DNA of 64,000 bases from Cohnella faecalis (GCF_003570905.1 NZ_QXJM01000048.1:1-64000), one strand, 5' to 3'. Shown: positions 1-10,634, numbered from the stretch's first letter. The notes: generated from the letters alone by a model not told the origin. Numbers and translations: made by a program.

Positions 1-639
1 GAACGTCGAGGCGATCGTGGCGCTCAAGCCCGATCTGATCGTCGCCACGAAAGTGCGCCATGAGAAAATATACGCGCAGCTCGAAGCGATTGCTCGACCA
101 TCGTAACGGAGGATTTGGCCGATTGGAAAACGAGCCTGCCGATTGTCGCCAAGGCGCTCGGCAAAGTGAGCGAAGCAAATGCTCTTCTGGAGGACTGGAA
201 CGGCCGCGTGGCCGAATTCAAGAAGAAGATGGCGATAAGCTCGCGTCGACGACCGTTTCTCTTATCCGCGTGCAAAGGGACGGCAGCGTGAAAGTGTATT
301 TGAAAGGCTTCCCGGGCTGATGATGCAAGAGCTCGGGCTCGCTCCGCCGAAGTCGCAGCAGGTCGAATTTTCGGGCTCGGTCTCGACATCACGTCCAAAG
401 AGCATATTCCGCAGTTCGACGCCGACTACATCTTCGACTTAACGACCGTACTGCCGGGACAAGAGAGCATTCCGGACTTGTATAAGGAATGGACGTCTCA
501 CCCTCTCTGGAAAGAGCTGAATGCCGTCAAAAACGGGAAGCTGATCCAGGTCGACCCGATCATGTGGAATTTCGGCGCCGGCCCGCTCGCCGCGAAGGCG
601 ATGCTGGCAGACGTGTTCCAGTATTTTAACCTGAGCTAG
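1..639 (+). pseudogene. Siderophore-binding lipoprotein, truncated and frameshifted copy
   Basis: The 3' two thirds of a periplasmic-binding-protein (FeuA/FhuD-like) gene, cut off by the window edge. Relative to the copy at 9568-10591 it has lost single bases near 90, 230, 315 and 375, so no frame stays open. Its 3' end, encoding a tail ending in FQYFNLS before TAG at 637-639, is in better shape than the other arm's, which has a deletion near 9707. It is probably not an independent gene but a duplicate read of the same locus. Confidence 0.8.
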
Positions 640-680
640 GACTGGTTTCGCTTAAATCTAGAAACGCGAATGCACGAAGA

Positions 681-703
681 AATGAGGAGTTCTCTCATTT
701 TTT
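681..703 (+). terminator. Short hairpin with T-run after the binding-protein gene
   Basis: AAATGAG and CTCATTT pair around a seven-base loop and are followed by a T-run. It lies between the binding-protein gene and the first permease gene. It could attenuate transcription so that the binding protein is made in excess of the permeases. The mirrored copy is at 9503-9528. Confidence 0.6.
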
Positions 704-725
704 TGTGCGTTCTTCGGGGGACGAC

Positions 726-1731
726 ATGAAGCTGCGTACGGTAAGGCTGAAAACTTCAGGAGCGGCGGCATGCCTCGCCCTGCTTCTTCTGGCGATGGGC
801 TCGAGCGTGTTGCTGGGAGCGGCGAATTACGAGCTTCAAGAAGGCTGGGCCGCGATTTTTCATTACGACGGAACGACGCAAGCGGAAATTATTATTCGGA
901 CGACCCGCGTGCCGCGGGCGCTGATGGCGGCCGCAGTCGGCGCCAGCCTTGCCGTGGCAGGGGCTTTGATGCAGGCGTTGACCCGCAATCCGCTCGCTTC
1001 TCCGGGAGTGCTCGGCATTAACGCTGGAGCGACGTTCTTCATCGTGACGGCATCCCTCGTATTTTCGGTGTCCTCCATGCAGGCGCAAATGTGGATTTCG
1101 TTCGCGGGCGCGGCGGCGAGCGCCGTCATCGTCTATTCGCTCGGATCTCTCGGAAAAGGCGGGACGGGGCCGCTCAAATCATTTTGGCGGGCTCCGCAGT
1201 TACTGCGTTGTTCGCTTCCTTCACCCAAGGAATGCTCGTTATGAACAAGCAAGGCTCAATTCGGTTTTGTTCTGGCTGACAGGCTCCATTGCCGGGAGAC
1301 CGATCGAATTGCTCGCATCCGTATGGCCATATATGATAGTCGGCTTGCTGGCGTCTTGCTTGCTGGCCAAAGACATGAACGTGATCGCGATGGGCGAAGC
1401 GTTCGCCAAAGGGCTGGGACAGCGGACGTCTGCCGTCAAAGTCGCGGCGGCTCTAATCGTCGTCGCATTGGCGGGCGCTTCCGTGTCCGTGGCCGGACCG
1501 ATCGGCTTCATCGGCATCGTTGCGCCTCATGCCGCTCGTTTTCTCGTCGGACGAGACCACAGATGGGCAATTCCTTACAGCGCGATGATCGGAGCTGTGC
1601 TGCTCGTCGCTGCCGATTTGGCTTCACGGTATCTGATCGAACCGGAGGAAATACCAGTGGGAGTCATGACGGCGATTCTCGGCGGGCCGTTCTTCGTCTA
1701 TATCGCCCGAAGGGAGCTGACCAGATTGTGA
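726..1731 (+). pseudogene. FecCD-family siderophore permease 1, frameshifted copy
   Basis: Encodes a BtuC/FecCD-type integral membrane subunit of an iron-siderophore importer. The early part carries the family motif TRNPLASPGVLG and the end reads GVMTAILGGPFFVYI, both typical. The frame breaks near 1182 (one A lost, intact in the other arm) and again near 1250 between the segments ending MNKQGS and beginning NSVLFWLTG. The second break is present in both arms. The ATG at 726 follows a G-rich stretch; a GTG at 705 is the alternative. The stop overlaps the next GTG start by four bases. Confidence 0.8.
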
Positions 1732-2720
1732 TCAGAAAACCGTTCGCCGCTCCTGTTGTCATGCTGCTGCTGTGCGCAGCTTCGGTTGTTGCCAGCGCGG
1801 CGCTCGGGAAGATGGCGCTGTCTCCCTTGGAGGCGATTCGCGGCCTGCTCGGAATCGGCGCGGAGGACCATGAAATGGTCATTCGGAATTTGCGGCTGCC
1901 CCGCATCCTGGTCGCGCTGCTTGCCGGGGCTTCATTGGCCGCTTCCGGAGCGGTGCTTCAAGGAATGATTCGCAATCCGATGGCTTCGCCGGACGTTCTG
2001 GGCGTGACGGGAGGAGCGAGCTCGGCGGCTGTCTGTTTCCTGTCTTACTTTGCAGGGACGGTCAGCATCCGCTTTCTCCGGTGGCGGCCATGCTGGGAGC
2101 GGCTATCGTAACAGTTGCATTGTACTCGTTGGCGTGGAAGCGAGGGGTGACTCCGCTGAGGCTCGTTCTGGTCGGTGTCGGCCTTTCGGCGATACTGTCC
2201 GGCATAACGACGATGATGGTGCTGTTCAATCCGAGGAACGAGGCCGATCAGGCGTACGTCTGGCTAACGGGCTCCGTGTACGGGGCGAATTGGGAGAACG
2301 TGCTGACGATATTGCCTTGGACCGTCATACTTCTTCCGTTGGCGTTCGCGTATGCCGCGCCATATCGACATCGTCCAGTTAGGCGACGAGACGGCCACGG
2401 GCAGCGGCAGCCGAGTGCAATTCAACCGGTTTCTGCTGCTGTGCGTCAGCGTCGGATTGGCCGGTTCCGCTGTTTCGGTAGCCGGAGGGCTCTCCTTTGT
2501 CGGATTGATCGCCCCGCACATGGCGCGCAAGCTGATGGGACCGTCCTTCGGAAAAATGTTTCCGGTATCTGTGCTGCTTGGAGCCATCGTCGTCGTTCTC
2601 GCCGATTTGGCGGGCAGGATGTTGTTCCAGCCGCTGGACGTGCCTGCGGGCGTTTTTACGGCTGGCGTCGGTGCGCCGTTTTTCATTTATTTGCTGTATT
2701 CCAAGAGGAATTCCATATAG
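1728..2720 (+). pseudogene. FecCD-family siderophore permease 2, frameshifted copy
   Basis: Second FecCD permease, starting at a GTG that overlaps the stop of permease 1, which indicates translational coupling. MIRNPMASPDVLGVTGGA and GVFTAGVGAPFFIYLLY are family motifs. Breaks occur near 2080 (a C lost from CCC) and near 2355, where the two arms disagree in a GC dinucleotide run. Two permeases next to one binding protein fit a FeuBC-like pair. No ATPase gene lies in this locus, so the ATPase is presumably encoded elsewhere, as YusV is for FeuABC in Bacillus subtilis. Confidence 0.8.
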
Positions 2721-2759
2721 ATTCGGAGCGGCTGTCCGATGACGGGGGAGGGTGGAAGG

Positions 2760-4380
2760 ATGAAAAATTCAGCGGGCAAGGGGCGGGCTATATACGAAGT
2801 CTCCTTTCTGAGTTCGATACGCGCAAGACGTTATATCAATAAAAAGGAGCTCAAGTTCGACCGCTTCCGGTGGACATGCTCTGTTTCGTGACGGACGGCG
2901 TCGGGAAGCTGTTCATCGGGGACGAGATGACTGAGATCGGACCGATGCGGCTCTATTATTTGCCGAGGGGAGAGGCGATCAAGGCGTCGGTAAGCTCGGA
3001 ATCGGTCGGTCTGTACCTGTTGGCTTTCGAGTATTTTGCAGGAGGAAAGGCCGCTGCGGAAAGGAAGGGAACGCGGCTTTCGCTTCTTGCTTCCCGCCCT
3101 TCCTCGCTCCCGAGAGGCTCGATCCGGCTCCGAGGAACGGATCGAATTCTCAATTGGATTCGGCAGCTCTACGAAGCAACAGGCAGCCAGTCCAAAGGCT
3201 GCCGGCTCCAGCTTCTATTCCAGGAGCTATTGAACGGGATTGCGCAGGAGTACGAAGCAGGCGCCGAGCGGAAGTCGGCTCAATCCGGCATCGAGCTTGC
3301 CATCGCTCATATGAAAGCCAACTTCCGAAGCAAGCTCGACATGGGAACGGTCGCCGACATCGCGAATCTGACGTTAAGCTCATTTTCCCGCCTTTTCAAA
3401 AAACGACGGGAGAATCTCCGATCGAATATTTGACGAAGCTTCGAATGGACAGCGCCAAAAGCTTGCTCTCGCAAAAAAAGTGCACGATAAAAACCGTATC
3501 GTCGGCCGTCGGATACGAGGATGAATTCCATTTTAGCCGCATGTTTCATCGGCATGTCGGAGTGCCGCCGACTTTTTACCGGAAAGTAAAAAAGCTGAGG
3601 GTGGCGGTAGCCGCCAGCCTTCCATATCGCGATAGTCTGCTCTCGTTCGGCGTTGAGCCGGTCGCTTCGGTAAATTTGTTCCGCTATCCCGGAATGGCCG
3701 TCAAAGAGTACGAGCTCGTCTTCGCCAGCCAATGGGAGGAATTAGAAAGAGCGAAGCCGGACTTAATCATCGGCGATTTCTATCATTTTTCCTTTCGGGA
3801 TCGATTCCAAGGGATCGCTCCCGTATCAAGCCTGCTGGCGGATCGAAGCTGGGTGAACAATTACCGGAAAATGGCGGAAATTCTCGGCAGCTCCGAGGAG
3901 GCTGAGCAAGCGGTTAACCGTTTGGCCATGCGAGTTGCCGCTGCGAGAAGCCTATTGGCTGCCAGAATGGGCGGCAAATCGATCGTCGTCCTGCAAGTTA
4001 CGAACCACAACATCCGGATTCAAGGGGCGACGGATCATCCGCTCAGCGAGCTTTTGTTCGGGGAGCTGGGGCTTCAACCCGGCAGAACCGAGCAGTCCAA
4101 CGCGAAGAGACTAGAGCTGCAGCCGGAGTGGCTGCCCCAGATAGACACGGATTACGCGCTTGTCTTCCAAAACCATATTCGCGCCGGAAGCGAGACGATC
4201 TACGACCGGATGTGCGGCACGCACGCTTGGCGCTCGATGCGCGCGGTCCAGAACGGTAACGTCCTTCTCATTCCGAACTGGTTCAAGATGAGCTGGTCTC
4301 CGATCGGAAGAGAGGAGATCATCGATGAGTTGCTCATGATGACCGATACGCTCCCAGAAGCGGCGAAGGAATCGCAATAA
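2760..4380 (+). pseudogene. Btr-like AraC regulator with binding-protein domain, frameshifted copy
   Basis: An AraC-type regulator whose C-terminal half resembles a siderophore-binding protein, the layout of Bacillus Btr (YbbB), which activates bacillibactin uptake. The N-terminal sensor region is followed by two helix-turn-helix motifs (around MGTVADIANLTLSSFSRLF and IKTVSSAVGYEDEFHFSRMF). The binding domain follows, from about LRVAVAASLPYRDS to the end. Breaks lie near 2866 (shared by both arms) and near 3400 (six instead of seven As). The ATG at 2760 has a GGAAGG ribosome site. It is the mirror of 5834-7452. Confidence 0.8.
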
Positions 4381-4443
4381 TCGCCGAACGTTTCAAGAGA
4401 AAGCGTATTCGACCACTACGATAGCGAGGTGAAATGCTCCGAC

Positions 4444-4975
4444 ATGCATCAAGACCAACTCGAATACCCGGTAGCCCAGCTTATACGTGACAGACGCACG
4501 GTTCGGCAGTTCAGGGAAGATCCCGTACCCCAATTATTGATAACGAAGCTGCTCGATATCGCTTGTTGGGCGCCCAACCACGGATTTCGGGAGCCATGGC
4601 GCTTCATCCAATACCGGGGTGAAGCTCGGCGGACGTTCGCCGAATCAGTCGTCGCTACCTTCTCTGCGGAGGAGAAGGAAAAAAACGGAGACAGGCGTCT
4701 GGCTTATTACATGGACATTCCTGTTCACTTGATCGTCGTTGCAAAGGAGGATCCGCGTGCCAAACAAAGAGAAGAGGACTTCGCGGCAGTCTGCTGCTGG
4801 ATCCAGAACTTCAGCTGGCGGCTTGGGAAAGAGGGCTCGGCGTCGTCTGGAAAACGAATCCCTATTTGCACGCTCCGGCTTTCCGGGAGACGGTAGGCGT
4901 CCACGCGGGGAGAGAATAGCCGCCGTGTTGCACGTCGGATATCCGGCGGCCATTCCGATGCCCGGCCTCGAATAA
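4444..4975 (+). pseudogene. Nitroreductase-family protein, frameshifted copy
   Basis: An FMN-dependent nitroreductase-like protein of roughly 175 residues. The N-terminal RRTVRQFREDPVP and WAPNHGFREPWRF motifs are characteristic of the family and contact FMN. The frame breaks near 4812 (a T lost) and near 4910 (a G lost); combining both arms gives an open frame ending in the glutamate before TAA at 4973-4975. It sits behind the iron-uptake regulator. A role in reductive iron release is possible but is only an inference. Confidence 0.75.
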
Positions 4976-5077
4976 GCGGCGAAAGCCTTCTGACCCTTCA
5001 TGAATGAGTTGATTAACACTTTCATTTAACGTGCCATTATCCCATCGCGTCAGGAAGAACGAGCAATTGGCAAAAAC

Positions 5078-5137
5078 GTCCCATTATCCCTTTGTCTCAG
5101 AATAATGACGAATCTGAGCGGAAAGGGATAATGGGAC
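5078..5137. repeat. Long hairpin at the centre of the inverted duplication
   Basis: GTCCCATTATCCCTTT at 5078 pairs perfectly with AAAGGGATAATGGGAC ending at 5137, and an inner CTCAG/CTGAG pair extends the stem. It may be a terminator for the nitroreductase gene, although no T-run follows. Further copies of the GGGATAATGG motif lie at 5034 (minus), 5220 (plus) and 10811 (plus). Confidence 0.7.
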
Positions 5138-5243
5138 AGCTTTCTGAATGAGGGAATGTATAACGTGCGCTGAATATCATGAAAATATTGAGATTTGTTG
5201 AGCGGCAAAACTGAGTCGAGGGATAATGGGACAGCGTTCGCGC

Positions 5244-5770
5244 TTATCGAGGCCGGGCATCGGAATGGCGCCGGATATCCGACGTGCAACACGGGGCTAT
5301 TCTCTCCCCGCGTGGACGCCTACCGTCTCCGGAAAGCCGGAGCGTGCAAATAGGGATTCGTTTTCCAGACGACGCCGAGCCCTCTTTCCCAGCCGCCAGC
5401 TGAAAGTTCTGGATCCAGCAGCAGACTGCCGCGAAGTCCTCTTCTCTTTGTTTGGCACGCGGATCCTCCTTTGCAACGACGATCAAGTGAACAGGAATGT
5501 CCATGTAATAAGCCAGACGCCTGTCTCCGTTTTTTTCCTTCTCCTCCGCAGAGAAGGTAGCGACGACTGATTCGGCGAACGTCCGCCGAGCTTCACCCCG
5601 GTATTGGATGAAGCGCCATGGCTCCCGAAATCCGTGGTTGGGCGCCCAACAAGCGATATCGAGCAGCTTCGTTATCAATAATTGGGGTACGGGATCTTCC
5701 CTGAACTGCCGAACCGTGCGTCTGTCACGTATAAGCTGGCTACCGGGTATTCGAGTTGGTCTTGATGCAT
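5244..5770 (-). pseudogene. Nitroreductase-family protein (reference copy, frameshifts)
   Basis: Mirror of 4444-4975, last gene of the iron locus. The FMN-binding N-terminal region (RRTVRQFREDP, WAPNHGFREPW) is intact to about 5420. Then one T is missing from the GGCTTGGG stretch and the ending WERGLGVVWKTNPYLHAP is lost in this copy, though the left arm restores it. The ATG at 5770 is preceded by a GAGGTG ribosome site. I consider the breaks sequencing errors, so the real gene is probably functional. The substrate is unknown. Confidence 0.7.
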
Positions 5771-5833
5771 GTCGGAGCATTTCACCTCGCTATCGTAGTG
5801 GTCGAATACGCTTTCTCTTGAAACGTTCGGCGA

Positions 5834-7452
5834 TTATTGCGATTCCTTCGCCGCTTCTGGGAGCGTATCGGTCATCATGAGCAACTCATCGATGATCTCC
5901 TCTCTTCCGATCGGAGACCAGCTCATCTTGAACCAGTTCGGAATGAGAAGGACGTTACCGTTCTGGACCGCGCGCATCGAGCGCCAAGCGTGCGTGCCGC
6001 ACATCCGGTCGTAGATCGTCTCGCTTCCGGCGCGAATATGGTTTTGGAAGACAAGCGCGTAATCCGTGTCTATCTGGGGCAGCCACTCCGGCTGCAGCTC
6101 TAGTCTCTTCGCGTTGGACTGCTCGGTTCTGCCGGGTTGAAGCCCCAGCTCCCCGAACAAAAGCTCGCTGAGCGGATGATCCGTCGCCCCTTGAATCCGG
6201 ATGTTGTGGTTCGTAACTTGCAGGACGACGATCGATTTGCCGCCCATTCTGGCAGCCAATAGGCTTCTCGCAGCGGCAACTCGCATGGCAAAACGGTTAA
6301 CCGCTTGCTCAGCCTCCTCGGAGCTGCCGAGAATTTCCGCCATTTTCCGGTAATTGTTCACCCAGCTTCGATCCGCCAGCAGGCTTGATACGGGAGCGAT
6401 CCCTTGGAATCGATCCGAAAGGAAAAATGATAGAAATCGCCGATGATTAAGTCCGGCTTCGCTCTTTCTAATTCCTCCCATTGGCTGGCGAAGACGAGCT
6501 CGTACTCTTTGACGGCCATTCCGGGATAGCGGAACAAATTTACCGAAGCGACCGGCTCAACGCCGAACGAGAGCAGACTATCGCGATATGGAAGGCTGGC
6601 GGCTACCGCCACCCTCAGCTTTTTTACTTTCCGGTAAAAAGTCGGCGGCACTCCGACATGCCGATGAAACATGCGGCTAAAATGGAATTCATCCTCGTAT
6701 CCGACGGCCGACGATACGGTTTTTATCGTGCACTTTTTTTGCGAGAGCAAGCTTTTGGCGCTGTCCATTCGAAGCTTCGTCAAATATTCGATCGGAGATT
6801 CTCCCGTCGTTTTTTTGAAAAGGCGGGAAAATGAGCTTAACGTCAGATTCGCGATGTCGGCGACCGTTCCCATGTCGAGCTTGCTTCGGAAGTTGGCTTT
6901 CATATGAGCGATGGCAAGCTCGATGCCGGATTGAGCCGACTTCCGCTCGGCGCCTGCTTCGTACTCCTGCGCAATCCCGTTCAATAGCTCCTGGAATAGA
7001 AGCTGGAGCCGGCAGCCTTTGACTGGCTGCCTGTTGCCTTCGTAGAGCTGCCGAATCCAATTGAGAATTCGATCCGTTCCTCGAGCCGGATCGAGCCTCT
7101 CGGGAGCGAGGAAGGGCGGGAAGCAAAGAAGCGAAAGCCGCGTTCCCTTCCTTTCCGCAGCGGCCTTTCCTCCTGCAAAAATACTCGAAAGCCAACAGGT
7201 ACAGACCGACCGATTCGAGCTTACCGACGCCTTGATCGCCTCTCCCCTCGGCAAATAATAGAGCCGCATCGGTCGATCTCAGTCATCTCGTCCCCGATGA
7301 ACAGCTTCCCGACGCCGTCCGTCACGAAACAGAGCATGTCCACCGGAAGCGGTCGAACTTGAGCTCCTTTTTATTGATATAACGTCTTGCGCGTATCGAC
7401 TCAGAAAGGAGACTTCGTATATAGCCCGCCCCTTGCCCGCTGAATTTTTCAT
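5834..7452 (-). pseudogene. Btr-like AraC regulator with siderophore-binding domain (reference copy)
   Basis: A probable transcriptional activator of the adjacent siderophore-uptake genes, about 540 residues once repaired. It has an N-terminal cupin-like region, an AraC double helix-turn-helix in the middle, and a C-terminal TroA-like binding-protein domain that would sense the ferric siderophore inside the cell (known for Btr, inferred here). The frame breaks near 7345 (present in both arms), near 7240 and 7140 (indels), near 7022, and at about 6415. The helix-turn-helix and most of the binding domain can be read continuously in pieces. The start at 7452 follows a GGAAGG ribosome site. Confidence 0.78.
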
Positions 7453-7491
7453 CCTTCCACCCTCCCCCGTCATCGGACAGCCGCTCCGAAT

Positions 7492-8481
7492 CTATTATGG
7501 AATTCCTCTTGGAATACAGCAAATAAATTGAAAAACGGCGCACCGACGCCAGCCGTAAAAAACGCCCGCAGGCACGTCCAGCGGCTGGACAACATCCTGC
7601 CCGCCAAATCGGCGAGAACGACGACGATGGCTCCAAGCAGCACAGATACCGGAAACATTTTTCCGAAGGACGGTCCCATCAGCTTGCGCGCCATGTGCGG
7701 GCGATCAATCCGACAAAGGAGAGCCCTCCGGCTACCGAAACAGCGGAACCGGCCCAATCCGACGCTGACGCACAGCAGCAGAAACCGGTGAATTGCACTC
7801 GCTGCCGCTGCCCGTGGCCGTCTCGTCGCCTAACTGGACGATGTCGATATGGCGGCATACGCGAACGCCAACGGAAGAAGTATGACGGTCCAAGGCAATA
7901 TCGTCAGCACGTTCTCCCAATTCGCCCGTACACGGAGCCCGTTAGCCAGACGTACGCCTGATCGCCTCGTTCCTCGGATTGAACAGCACCATCATCGTCG
8001 GTTATGCCGGACAGTATCGCCGAAAGGCCGACACCGACCAGAACGAGCCTCAGCGGAGTCACCCCTCGCTTCCACGCCAACGAGTACAATGCAACTGTTA
8101 CGATAGCCGCTCCCAGCATGGCCGCCACCGGGAGAAAGCGGATGCTGACCGTCCCTGCAAAGTAAGACAGGAAACAGACAGCCGCCGAGCTCGCTCCTCC
8201 CGTCACGCCCAGAACGTCCGGCGAAGCCATCGGATTGCGAATCATTCCTTGAAGCACCGCTCCGAAGCGGCCAATGAAGCCCCGGCAAGCAGCGCGACCA
8301 GGATGCGGGGCAGCCGCAAATTCCGAATGACCATTTCATGGTCCTCCGCGCCGATTCCGAGCAGGCCGCGAATCGCCTCCAAGGGAGACAGCGCCATCTT
8401 CCCGAGCGCCGCGCTGGCAACAACCGAAGCTGCGCACAGCAGCAGCATGACAACAGGAGCGGCGAACGGTTTTCTGATCAC
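7492..8481 (-). pseudogene. FecCD-family siderophore permease 2 (reference copy, frameshifts)
   Basis: The second membrane subunit of the iron-siderophore importer, about 330 residues with multiple hydrophobic helices. The start is a GTG at 8481, overlapping the stop of permease 1 (8478-8480). Frameshifts near 8265, 7965, 7845, 7700 and 7560 break this copy, most of them absent from the left arm. Family motifs are as in the mirrored copy. It would form a heterodimer with permease 1 and needs an ATPase from elsewhere. Confidence 0.78.
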
Positions 8482-9481
8482 AATCTGGTCAGCTCCCTTC
8501 GGCGATATAGACGAAGAACGGCCCGCCGAGAATCGCCGTCATGACTCCCACTGGTATTTCCTCCGGTTCGATCAGATACCGTGAAGCCAAATCGCAGCGA
8601 CGAGCAGCACAGCTCCGATCATCGCGCTGTAAGGAATTGCCCATCTGTGGTCTCGTCCGACGAGAAAACGAGCGGCATGAGGCGCAACGATGCCGATGAA
8701 GCGATCGGTCCGGCCACGGACACGGAAGCGCCCGCCAATGCGACGACGATTAGAGCCGCCGCGACTTTGACGGCAGACGTCCGCTGTCCCAGCCCTTTGG
8801 CGAACGCTTCGCCCATCGCGATCACGTTCATGTCTTTGGCCAGCAAGCAAGACGCCAGCAAGCCGACTATCATATATGGCCATACGGATGCGAGCAATTC
8901 GATCGGTCTCCCGGCAATGGAGCCTGTCAGCCAGAACAAAACCGAATTGAGCCTTGCTTGTTCATAACGAGCATTCCTTGGGTGAAGGAAGCGAACAACG
9001 CAGTAACTGCGGAGCCCGCCAAAATGATTTTGAGCGGCCCCGTCCCGCCTTTTCCGAGAGATCCGAGCGAATAGACGATGACGGCGCTCGCCGCCGCGCC
9101 CGCGAACGAAATCCACATTTGCGCCTGCATGGAGGACACCGAAAATACGAGGGATGCCGTCACGATGAAGAACGTCGCTCCAGCGTTAATGCCGAGCACT
9201 CCCGGAGAAGCGAGCGGATTGCGGGTCAACGCCTGCATCAAAGCCCCTGCCACGGCAAGGCTGGCGCCGACTGCGGCCGCCATCAGCGCCCGCGGCACGC
9301 GGGTCGTCCGAATAATAATTTCCGCTTGCGTCGTTCCGTCGTAATGAAAAATCGCGGCCCAGCCTTCTTGAAGCTCGTAATTCGCCGCTCCCAGCAACAC
9401 GCTCGAGCCCATCGCCAGAAGAAGCAGGGCGAGGCATGCCGCCGCTCCTGAAGTTTTCAGCCTTACCGTACGCAGCTTCAT
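8478..9481 (-). pseudogene. FecCD-family siderophore permease 1 (reference copy, frameshifts)
   Basis: A FecCD/BtuC-type permease subunit. The first 180 residues are open, including VPRALMAAAVGASLAVAGAL and TRNPLASPGVLG. The frame then breaks near 8957, at the same place as in the left arm. A second break near 8690 is absent from the left arm. The shared break could be a real mutation or a systematic base-calling error. The ATG at 9481 lies behind a G-rich ribosome site. It is followed with a four-base overlap by permease 2. Confidence 0.8.
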
Positions 9482-9502
9482 GTCGTCCCCCGAAGAACGC
9501 AC

Positions 9503-9528
9503 AAAAAAATGAGAGAACTCCTCATTTC
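9503..9528 (-). terminator. Attenuator-like hairpin between binding-protein and permease genes
   Basis: Read on the minus strand, AAATGAG pairs with CTCATTT and a T-run follows. It sits between the stop at 9568 and the permease start at 9481. Such intra-operon terminators commonly raise the ratio of binding protein to permease; that role is an inference here. Confidence 0.6.
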
Positions 9529-9567
9529 TTCGTGCATTCGCGTTTCTAGATTTAAGCGAAACCAGTC

Positions 9568-10591
9568 CTAGCTCAGGTTAAAATACTGGAACACGTCTGC
9601 CAGCATCGCCTTCGCGGCGAGCGGGCCGGCGCCGAAATTCCACATGATCGGGTCGACCTGGATCAGCTTCCCGTTTTTGACGGCATTCAGCTCTTTCCAG
9701 AGAGGTGAGACGTCCATTCCTTATACAAGTCCGGAATGCTCTCTTGTCCCGGCAGTACGGTCGTTAAGTCGAAGATGTAGTCGGCGTCGAACTGCGGAAT
9801 ATGCTCTTTGGACGTGATGTCGAGACCGGAGCCCGAAAATTCGACCTGCTGCGACTTCGGCGGAGCGAGCCCGAGCTCTTGCATCATCAGCCCCGGGAAG
9901 CCTTTCAAATACACTTTCACGCTGCCGTCCCTTTGCACGCGGATAAGAGAAACGGTCGTCGACGCGAGCTTATCGCCCATCTTCTTCTTGAATTCGGCCA
10001 CGCGGCCGTTCCAGTCCTCCAGAAGAGCATTTGCTTCGCTCACTTTGCCGAGCGCCTTGGCGACAATCGGCAGGCTCGTTTTCCAATCGGCCAAATCCTC
10101 CGTTACGATGGTCGGAGCAATCGCTTCGAGCTGCGCGTATATTTTCTCATGGCGCACTTTCGTGGCGACGATCAGATCGGGCTTGAGCGCCACGATCGCC
10201 TCGACGTTCGGCTGTCCTTCGTCACCGAGATTTTCAACGCCGTTCATGTCTCCCAAATAAGCGAACCACGGCTTCTGATCGGTCGATTCGACTGCTCCTA
10301 CAGGTTTGACTCCAAGCGCCGCGCTCATATCCAGCGCTCCCTGATATAAATATACGATCCGCTTCGGCGTTTCCTTAATCGTAGCCGTGCCAAGCGCGTG
10401 CGCGATGGTCACTTCGCTGGCGATAACCGGACTGGACGGTGCCTGCTCCTTGGAAGGGCCGCGGCCGAGCCGCTTGGCGTGCTCTGCGAGGAGGAGCCGG
10501 ACGAACCGCACCCCGAGAAAACGAACAATAGTGTCAAAGCCAATAAAACGTTCGCGATTTTCATCGCCTGTTTTCCATGCTGCAATTTCAT
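9568..10591 (-). CDS. Iron-siderophore ABC transporter binding lipoprotein (FeuA/FhuD-like, two frameshifts)
   Basis: Extracellular ferric-siderophore binding lipoprotein. The N-terminus MKIANVLLALTLLFVFSGCG holds a signal peptide and lipobox cysteine. A Ser/Gly/Pro linker follows, then a type III binding-protein fold beginning at VTIAHALGTATIKETPKR. Two single C deletions break the frame, near 10478 (in the linker) and near 9707 (before LWKEL). With both restored the protein is about 341 residues, normal for the family. The ATG at 10591 follows AGGAGGT; an internal ATG at 10564 is possible. A perfect Fur box lies just upstream, so iron repression is expected. Confidence 0.82.
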
Positions 10592-10619
10592 GATAACCTT
10601 CGTACCTCCTGAATGTAAA

Positions 10620-10634
10620 TGATAATCATTATCA
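10620..10634. promoter_or_regulatory. Fur box
   Basis: TGATAATCATTATCA is an exact 7-1-7 inverted repeat matching the Bacillus Fur consensus. It lies about 29 bases upstream of the start codon of the siderophore-binding protein, overlapping the likely promoter. It should mediate iron-dependent repression of the uptake operon. Confidence 0.92.

Larger units (their letters stand above)
1..4978. repeat. Left arm of a 5-kb inverted duplication
   Basis: This stretch is the reverse complement of 5241-10209, gene for gene. Base 1 corresponds to base 10209. The arms differ mainly by one-base insertions or deletions in short homopolymers, for example near 90, 230, 315 and 375 on the left and near 9707 on the right. 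Base substitutions are very rare. That pattern fits two noisy reads of one template better than two diverging genomic copies. The left arm stops inside the binding-protein gene at the window edge, whereas the right arm continues through that gene and its promoter. I infer a fold-back artefact, but a real palindromic duplication is not excluded. Confidence 0.93.
5241..10209. repeat. Right arm of the inverted duplication
   Basis: This arm mirrors 1-4978 and carries the same five genes on the minus strand. It is the arm joined to unique flanking sequence: the Fur box, the promoter and the sugar-transport operon lie beyond 10209. I therefore treat it as the reference copy. It has its own one-base indels, so neither arm alone gives all reading frames; combining the two restores most of them. 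Confidence 0.93.

Noticed and set aside
1..4978. A second, independent siderophore-uptake operon
   Set aside because: It differs from the right arm almost only by homopolymer indels and is cut by the window edge. True paralogues would show substitutions, mainly at third codon positions.
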